Source of the DNA: Occultella gossypii
GTDB lineage: Bacteria; Actinomycetota; Actinomycetes; Actinomycetales; Beutenbergiaceae
DNA: 64,000 nt
Assembly (NCBI RefSeq): GCF_019947135.1
Contig: NZ_JAGSHT010000027.1
Location: forward strand, 1 to 64,000
Direction: 5' to 3'
The notes under the pieces were generated by a model. It was not told the DNA's origin. It saw nothing but the letters and a program-made list of their open reading frames with translations, and did not search any database. The translations under genes and the position numbers were made by a program. Shown here piece by piece: positions 59,396 to 64,000 of this stretch. Positions within the stretch are counted from its first letter, which is position 1; every line of letters starts with the position of its first letter.

Positions 59396-60775
59396 ATGAA
59401 GAGGACGACGGCTCGGCGTACCGGCGCCGCAGTGGCGGGAGGCCTGGCGTTCGCGCTGGCCCTGACCGCGTGTTCCGGAAACGACCTCGGTGGCGGCGGC
59501 GACGACGGCGGCGATGACGGCGGCGGCGATGCGGCCTGCGAGGACTACGCCGACTACGGCACGTTCGACGGCGAGGAGGTCACCATCCTGTCCTCGATCC
59601 GTGAGCAGGAGGCCGACCAGATGGAGGACACCTTCGTCGACTTCGAGGAGTGCACCGGCATCGACGTCGTCCACAACGGCATCGGCGAGTTCGAGACGCA
59701 GGTCGTGGTGCAGGCCGAGGGTGGCAACGCGCCCAACCTGGCGATCATCCCGCAGCCGGGCCTGCTCGCCCGCCTCGTCAACGACGGCTACATCCTCGAG
59801 CCGAGCGAGCAGACCGTCGCGAACGCCCAGGAGGGCTGGACCGAGGAGTGGCTCAACTACGGCACCGTGGACGGCACGTTCTACGCCGCGCCGCTGATGG
59901 CGTCGGTGAAGTCGTTCGTCTGGTACTCCCCGACCGCGTTCGCGGAGAACGGCTACGAGGTGCCCACCACGTGGGACGAGCTGATCGCACTGTCCGACCA
60001 GATCGTTGCCGATCACGGCGGCGACGGCGTCGTGAAGCCGTGGTGCGCGGGCATCGAGTCCGGTGGGGCGACCGGCTGGCCGGCCACCGACTTCATCGAG
60101 GACATGGTCCTGCGTGAGGCCGGCCCGGACGTCTACGACCAGTGGGTCAGCCACGAGATCCCGTTCAACGACCCGCAGATCCTCGCGGCGACCGAGCGGG
60201 CCGGCTCCATCCTGCGCAACGAGGACTACGTCAACGGCGGTATCGGCGACTCCCGGTCCATCGCGACGACCTCCTTCAACGACGGTGGCCTCCCGATCCT
60301 CGAGGGCAACTGCTTCATGTACCGGATGGCCTCCTTCTACGAGGCACAGTGGCCCGAGGGCACGGACGTCAGCCCAGAGGGTGACGCGTTCGCGTTCTAC
60401 CTGCCGGGTGACGACGCGGACTCCAAGCCGCTGCTGACCGCCGGTGAGTTCGTCGGAGCGTTCGACGACAACGAGGCGACCCAGGCCGTGCAGGCATTCA
60501 TGGCCTCCGGGGAGTGGGCGAACATCCGCGTCACCATCGGTGGCGTGACCAGCGCGAACAACGCGGTGGACCCGGCGAACGCGTCCTCGGACGTGCTGCG
60601 CCTGGCCATCGAGCTGCTGCAGGACCCCGACGCGGTGGCCCGCTTCGACGGTTCCGACCTGATGCCCTCGGCCGTCGGCGCCGGTTCGTTCTGGACCGGG
60701 ATGACCGAGTGGATCGACGGCGCGGAGACCCAGACGGTGCTCGACCAGATCGAGGCGTCCTGGCCGGCGAGCTGA
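59396..60775 (+). CDS. Alpha-glucoside-type ABC substrate-binding lipoprotein
   Basis: 459 residues. Signal peptide MKRTTARRTGAAVAGGLAFA, lipobox LTAC at about 25-28, acidic Gly/Asp linker, then a cluster-B binding fold: VTILSSIREQEADQMEDTFV, FVWYSPTAFAENGYEVPTTW, GWPATDFIEDMVLREAGPDV, and a C-terminal ISMAS-like ASGEWANIRVTIGGVTS. Layout resembles AglE/ThuE-type proteins for maltose, trehalose or sucrose-like alpha-glucosides. It feeds the two permeases downstream across a hairpin that may lower their expression relative to this gene. Confidence 0.9.
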   Translation: MKRTTARRTGAAVAGGLAFALALTACSGNDLGGGGDDGGDDGGGDAACEDYADYGTFDGEEVTILSSIREQEADQMEDTFVDFEECTGIDVVHNGIGEFETQVVVQAEGGNAPNLAIIPQPGLLARLVNDGYILEPSEQTVANAQEGWTEEWLNYGTVDGTFYAAPLMASVKSFVWYSPTAFAENGYEVPTTWDELIALSDQIVADHGGDGVVKPWCAGIESGGATGWPATDFIEDMVLREAGPDVYDQWVSHEIPFNDPQILAATERAGSILRNEDYVNGGIGDSRSIATTSFNDGGLPILEGNCFMYRMASFYEAQWPEGTDVSPEGDAFAFYLPGDDADSKPLLTAGEFVGAFDDNEATQAVQAFMASGEWANIRVTIGGVTSANNAVDPANASSDVLRLAIELLQDPDAVARFDGSDLMPSAVGAGSFWTGMTEWIDGAETQTVLDQIEASWPAS

Positions 60776-60791
60776 CCCGATGAGTTGACGG

Positions 60792-60828
60792 GCGTGGGGG
60801 CGGAACCTGCTGGGTTCCGCCCCCACGC
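60792..60828 (+). terminator. Intra-operon hairpin between binding protein and permeases
   Basis: Perfect 16-base arms (GCGTGGGGGCGGAACC and complement) around TGCTG, with no T-run. It lies 17 bases after the binding-protein stop and 44 bases before the permease start, so it may be a partial terminator or mRNA-stabilising structure. Confidence 0.75.
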
Positions 60829-60871
60829 GCGATATCTCGGTCCGGCTCGACTGACGAGAGGAGAACCAACG

Positions 60872-61855
60872 GTGGACTTCTTCCTGTACACGAAGTTCGG
60901 TCAGATGCTGCTCGTGCTCATCGCTTTCGCGGCGCTGATCGCGGTGCTGCTCGCGATCGCGTGGGCGGCCGACAGGTGGGTCGGCAAGGGACGGCGCTGG
61001 GCCGCCCTCGCGGTGTTCGGTGGACCGGCACTGCTGCTGCTCGCCGTGGGGCTGATCTGGCCCGCAATCCGCACGATCTACATGTCCTTCTACGACGCCG
61101 GTACGCACAACGCCGTCGGGCTGCAGAACTACATCTTCACCCTCACGAACACCGGCGCCGTGATCGCGTTCCGGAACACGTTCATCTGGGTGTTCCTGGT
61201 GCCGATCGCGTCCACCCTGATCGGGTTGATCTACGCCATCCTGGTCGACAAGTCCCGGCTGGAGAAGCTCGCGAAGTCGCTGCTGTTCCTGCCGATGGCG
61301 ATCTCGTTCGTGGGCGCCGGCATCATCTGGAAGTTCGTCTACGAATACCGTGGGGCGGCGCAGGAGCAGATCGGCCTGCTGAACGCGTTCATCACGTGGC
61401 TCGGCTTCGAACCGGTGCGGTTCCTGCAGGACGCGCCCTGGAACACGCTGTTCCTGATCGCGGTGATGATCTGGATCCAGGCCGGGTTCGCGATGGTGAT
61501 CCTGTCCGCCGCGATCAAGGCCGTGCCGACGGACATCATCGAGGCGGCCCGGCTCGACGGCGTGAACGCGTGGGAGATGTTCCGGAACATCACGGTGCCG
61601 AGCATCCGGCCTTCGCTGGTGGTGGTGCTGACCACGATCTCGATCGCGACCCTGAAGATCTTCGACATCACCCGCACGATGACCGGGGCCCGGTTCGACA
61701 CGCAGGTGCTCGCGAACCAGATGTTCGACTACTCGTTCGTCTTCGGTGACAACGGCGTCGGTTCGGCGATGGCGGTTGCCATCTTCATCCTGGTCATCCC
61801 GTTGGTGGCCTACAACATCAGGCAGATGGCCAAGAACAGGGCGGTGCGAGGATGA
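60872..61855 (+). CDS. Sugar ABC permease, AglF/MalF type
   Basis: 327 residues, GTG start after GAGAGGAG. Extra N-terminal membrane helix (MDFFLYTKFGQMLLVLIAFA), then the usual six. EAA loop: VPTDIIEAARLDGVNAWEMF, then RNITVPSIRPSL (about 225-256). The C-terminus has GSAMAVAIFILVIPLVAYNI. The long N-terminus is typical of alpha-glucoside importers. It overlaps the next permease gene by ATGA. Confidence 0.93.
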   Translation: MDFFLYTKFGQMLLVLIAFAALIAVLLAIAWAADRWVGKGRRWAALAVFGGPALLLLAVGLIWPAIRTIYMSFYDAGTHNAVGLQNYIFTLTNTGAVIAFRNTFIWVFLVPIASTLIGLIYAILVDKSRLEKLAKSLLFLPMAISFVGAGIIWKFVYEYRGAAQEQIGLLNAFITWLGFEPVRFLQDAPWNTLFLIAVMIWIQAGFAMVILSAAIKAVPTDIIEAARLDGVNAWEMFRNITVPSIRPSLVVVLTTISIATLKIFDITRTMTGARFDTQVLANQMFDYSFVFGDNGVGSAMAVAIFILVIPLVAYNIRQMAKNRAVRG

Positions 61856-62784
61856 GCGTCGAAGCAGGCGTCCCAGAGGTCGCGGACGTTGCCACGAGTG
61901 GCGCGCCTCGGCGTTCCCCCGCGACCAAGTTCCGCTCGCTGGTGGCCAACCGGATCGGCAGTGCCGTCGCGTTGGTCATCGCCGTGCTGTGGACCATCCC
62001 CACGTTCGGGCTGCTGATCAGCTCGTTCCGCCCCGAGGCGGACATCAAGTCCAGCGGTTGGTGGACGTTCTTCCAGGATCCGGCGTTCACCCTGGAGAAC
62101 TACCAGGAGGTGCTGTTCGGGCGGGCCTCGTCCGGGGCACTGGCCACCTATTTCATCAACTCGCTGGTGATCACGGTGCCGGCCACGGTGATCCCGCTCG
62201 TGCTCGCCACGATGGCCGCGTACGCGTTCTCCGTGCTGGAGTGGCGAGGCCGGGACTGGGTGTTCGTCGGGGTGTTCGCCCTGCAGATCGTGCCGCTGCA
62301 GATGGCGCTGATCCCGTTGCTGCGCCTGTTCTCCTCGAGCGGGCTGCTGGAGCCGTTCCCGTTCCTGTCCGTGTGGGTGTCGCACTCGATCTTCGCGCTG
62401 CCCCTCGCGGTCTTCCTGTTGCACAACTTCATGTCCGACGTGCCGAAGGAACTCGTCGAGGCTGCTCGCGTGGACGGCGCCGGGCACGTGTCGGTGTTCC
62501 TGCGGATCATGCTGCCGCTCATGGCGCCGGCGATCGCGTCCGTCGCGATCTTCCAGTTCCTGTGGGTCTGGAACGACCTGCTCGTGGGGCTGACCTTCAC
62601 GGGCGCCAACAATGACATCCAGCCGCTGACGGCTCGACTCGCGGAGATGGCCGGCTCACGCGGTCAGGACTGGCAGCTGCTCACGGCCGGTGCGTTCGTG
62701 TCCATCATCCTGCCGCTGATCGTGTTCCTGTCCCTGCAGCGCTACTTCGTCCGCGGCCTGCTGGCCGGATCGGTCAAGGGCTGA
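61852..62784 (+). CDS. Sugar ABC permease, AglG/MalG type
   Basis: 310 residues. Charged N-terminus, six membrane helices, EAA loop VPKELVEAARVDGAGHVSVF, then LRIMLPLMAP (about 198-228), and a C-terminal LQRYFVRGLLAGSVKG typical of MalG-type subunits. It starts within the stop of the partner permease (ATGA). No ATPase or alpha-glucosidase gene is present before the window edge; a shared MsiK-like ATPase encoded elsewhere is expected. Confidence 0.93.
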   Translation: MSVEAGVPEVADVATSGAPRRSPATKFRSLVANRIGSAVALVIAVLWTIPTFGLLISSFRPEADIKSSGWWTFFQDPAFTLENYQEVLFGRASSGALATYFINSLVITVPATVIPLVLATMAAYAFSVLEWRGRDWVFVGVFALQIVPLQMALIPLLRLFSSSGLLEPFPFLSVWVSHSIFALPLAVFLLHNFMSDVPKELVEAARVDGAGHVSVFLRIMLPLMAPAIASVAIFQFLWVWNDLLVGLTFTGANNDIQPLTARLAEMAGSRGQDWQLLTAGAFVSIILPLIVFLSLQRYFVRGLLAGSVKG

Positions 62785-62809
62785 CCGCCGGGGCCCGCGC
62801 CGCGCGTCA

Positions 62810-62885
62810 GTTGAGATCGCACCTGCGTCTCTGACCTCGCACCGCCAGACGGTGCGAGGTCGAGGCCGCGGGTGCGATCTCAGCG
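62810..62885. repeat. Dispersed intergenic repeat, copy 2, with hairpin
   Basis: Inverted TGAGATCGCACC (62812-62823), a hairpin with arms GACCTCGCACCG (62833-62844) and CGGTGCGAGGTC (62850-62861), and GGTGCGATCTCAGCG (62871-62885). The core GCACCGCCAGACGGTGCGA matches 15 of 19 bases of copy 1 at 19583. It lies between convergent genes and probably terminates both. Confidence 0.65.
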
Positions 62886-62899
62886 CGTCAGTCAGCCGG

Positions 62900-63595
62900 C
62901 TACAGGTACTGGCCGGTGCCGTGGTTGCTGCGGTCGTCGTCGGCCGCCTGGCCGGGCATCCCCATGGCCGGGTGCGAGACGCCGGGTGGGAGGGCCTTGC
63001 GCATCCCGACGAGCTGGTTCTGGGCGGCCATCTGCTGCGCCACCAGCGCGGTCTGGATGCCGTGGAACAGACCCTCGAGCCAGCCCACGAGCTGCGCCTG
63101 CGCGATCCTGAGCTCGGCGTCGGAGGGGGCCCGGTCGTCGGTGAACGGCAGTGTGATCCGGTGCAGCTCGGACACCAGGTCCGCGCTCAGCCCCGCCTCG
63201 AGCTCATGCAGCGAGCGCTCGTGGATCTCGGCAAGGCGTTCCCGGGCGGCCTCGTCCAAGGGTGCGCTGCGGACCTCCTCGAGCAGCTGCTTGATCATCG
63301 TGCCGATCCGCATCACCTTCGCCGGCTCCTCGACGAGCGACGCCGGGTCTGCGCCCTCCTCGGTCACGACGCCGAGGCCGGAGGCGGACGCCACCACGAC
63401 CCGCGGTCGCTCGGGCTTGGCCTCGGACCGCCCGTCCGTGCTGGCTGCCTCGTGGGCGTGGTCGGCGTGGTCGGCGTCGGCGGAACGACCGCCGACGACG
63501 GTCTCCTGAACCGCCTCGTCGGGGCTGGCGGCGGCCTCGGTGGGAGGCGTGGTCACGTCATCGGTCCGGTCGCTGGTGGTCTCGTCGCTGCTCAT
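62900..63595 (-). CDS. bpa: Bacterial proteasome activator (Bpa/PafE, DUF2587)
   Basis: 231 residues from the ATG at 63595. An acidic, Thr/Ala-rich disordered start leads to a four-helix core: AKVMRIGTMIKQLLEEVRSA, ERLAEIHERSLHELEAGLSA, ELRIAQAQLVGWLEGLFHGI, QTALVAQQMAAQNQLVGMRK. It ends exactly in GQYL, the C-terminal motif by which Bpa rings dock into the 20S core and open its gate without ATP. The N-terminus is longer than in mycobacteria. Its presence predicts a 20S proteasome in this organism, although no proteasome gene lies in the window. Convergent with the importer, divergent from the epimerase gene. Confidence 0.9.
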   Translation of the reverse strand: MSSDETTSDRTDDVTTPPTEAAASPDEAVQETVVGGRSADADHADHAHEAASTDGRSEAKPERPRVVVASASGLGVVTEEGADPASLVEEPAKVMRIGTMIKQLLEEVRSAPLDEAARERLAEIHERSLHELEAGLSADLVSELHRITLPFTDDRAPSDAELRIAQAQLVGWLEGLFHGIQTALVAQQMAAQNQLVGMRKALPPGVSHPAMGMPGQAADDDRSNHGTGQYL

Positions 63596-63641
63596 GCGTC
63601 CATCATGCCTGCCGCGCCCCCGCGCGCGCAGGTCGTGACGA

Positions 63642-63647
63642 TAGCCT
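63642..63647 (+). promoter_or_regulatory. Leaderless promoter -10 (TAGCCT)
   Basis: TAGCCT, 6 bases (GCAGGC), then the ATG at 63654. Confidence 0.55.
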
Positions 63648-63653
63648 GCAGGC

Positions 63654-64000
63654 ATGAACTGGTTGACCAACGCCGCGCACACCCGCTGGCTCGAGGCCGA
63701 GGCCGATTCCCTGCTCGCGTTCGCCTCCGGCGCCCTCACCGACGAGGGCTTCGGCTACCTCGACGGCGAGGGCCAGCCCGTGGTCGCGGAGGGCTCGCAC
63801 CTGTGGATCACCTGCCGGATGATCCACTCCTTCGCCCTCGGCGCCCTGCTCGGACGACCCGGCTCGGCGACCATGGTCGACCACGGCGTGCGCGCCCTCG
63901 CCGAGCACTTCCATGACTCCGAGCACGGCGGCTGGTACGCCCAGGTGGGCCCCGACGGGCCGATCGACACCACGAAGGCCGCGTACGCGCACGCGTTCGT
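63654..64000 (+). CDS. AGE-family sugar epimerase/isomerase, N-terminal part, cut by window edge
   Basis: 115 codons are visible, no stop. MNWLTNAAHTRWLEAEADSL, then FGYLDGEGQPVV, SHLWITCRMIHSFALGALLG, RPGSATMVDHGVRALAEHFH and DSEHGGWYAQVGPDGP follow the start of the alpha/alpha-barrel of N-acylglucosamine 2-epimerase-like enzymes, closest in feel to the aldose-ketose isomerase (YihS) and mannose isomerase branch. The Arg in TCRM and the W-x-x-x-V strand line the active site in that family. It would interconvert mannose/fructose or similar free sugars. Leaderless start. C-terminal catalytic His residues lie outside the window. Confidence 0.85.
   Translation, partial: MNWLTNAAHTRWLEAEADSLLAFASGALTDEGFGYLDGEGQPVVAEGSHLWITCRMIHSFALGALLGRPGSATMVDHGVRALAEHFHDSEHGGWYAQVGPDGPIDTTKAAYAHAF

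Overview
The window is very GC-rich, densely packed chromosomal DNA of an actinobacterium. The DUF222/13E12-type endonuclease, type VII (WXG100) genes, an Eis-like acetyltransferase, a Bpa-type proteasome activator, CTAGR-type sulfatases with their own maturase, many GTG starts and many apparently leaderless promoters together suggest a free-living, saccharolytic member of the Micrococcales (Ruaniaceae, Beutenbergiaceae or a relative). The family placement is inference. No rRNA, tRNA, CRISPR array, insertion sequence or phage gene was seen.

Region 1 (about 0.9-21.5 kb) is the most interesting part. It is an atypical type VII secretion locus joined to what resembles the PFNA cluster of bifidobacteria (protein kinase, Fn3, AAA-ATPase, DUF58, transglutaminase). 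It holds an FHA-like protein, two small WXG100 proteins, a Gly/Ser-rich WXG-like protein with a C-terminal membrane anchor, and an FHA-bearing EssC-like ATPase. The ATPase gene is followed, each time with a 4-base ATGA overlap, by a beta-propeller/Fn3 membrane protein, a MoxR ATPase, a DUF58 protein and a transglutaminase-fold membrane protein that has lost its catalytic Cys and His. A Ser/Thr kinase with an Fn3-like extracellular domain follows on the other strand. No EccB, EccD, EccE, mycosin or PP2C phosphatase gene is present. Four promoters in this region share a GCGGAA-N2-TTCCACC box about 46-47 bases upstream of a TANNNT element, which points to one undescribed regulon. A possible IdeR/DtxR-like half-box precedes the first gene. 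A VOC protein and a DUF1801 protein are inserted on the opposite strand.

Region 2 (21.6-33.4 kb) contains an aminoglycoside-phosphotransferase-like gene, a small unknown gene and a sugar-catabolic regulon. The regulon has a CUT1 ABC importer, two related cytoplasmic glycosidase-like proteins, a GarR-type reductase, a hydroxypyruvate-isomerase-like protein and a GntR regulator. Three TTGT-N3-ACAA-type sites tie these genes together.

Region 3 (33.5-41.3 kb) has a cysteine-less HesB-like protein, a SulP transporter, a CxAxR sulfatase, a HAD phosphatase and a formylglycine-generating enzyme, which form a plausible sulfate-ester module. A DUF255 thioredoxin-fold protein follows.

Region 4 (41.5-54.2 kb) carries a branched-chain amino-acid-type ABC importer with a LivM-LivG fusion, an MFS protein, an MBL-fold hydrolase, phosphoglucomutase, a DUF5926-like protein, a GT2 glycosyltransferase and a large membrane protein whose 3' end overlaps the glycosyltransferase gene.

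Region 5 (54.2-64 kb) has a cold-shock protein with a long leader, a diacylglycerol-kinase-like lipid kinase, seryl-tRNA synthetase with a coupled HAD phosphatase, and a LacI regulator followed by an alpha-glucoside-type ABC importer. It ends with a Bpa/PafE proteasome activator and the start of an AGE-family sugar epimerase cut by the window edge.
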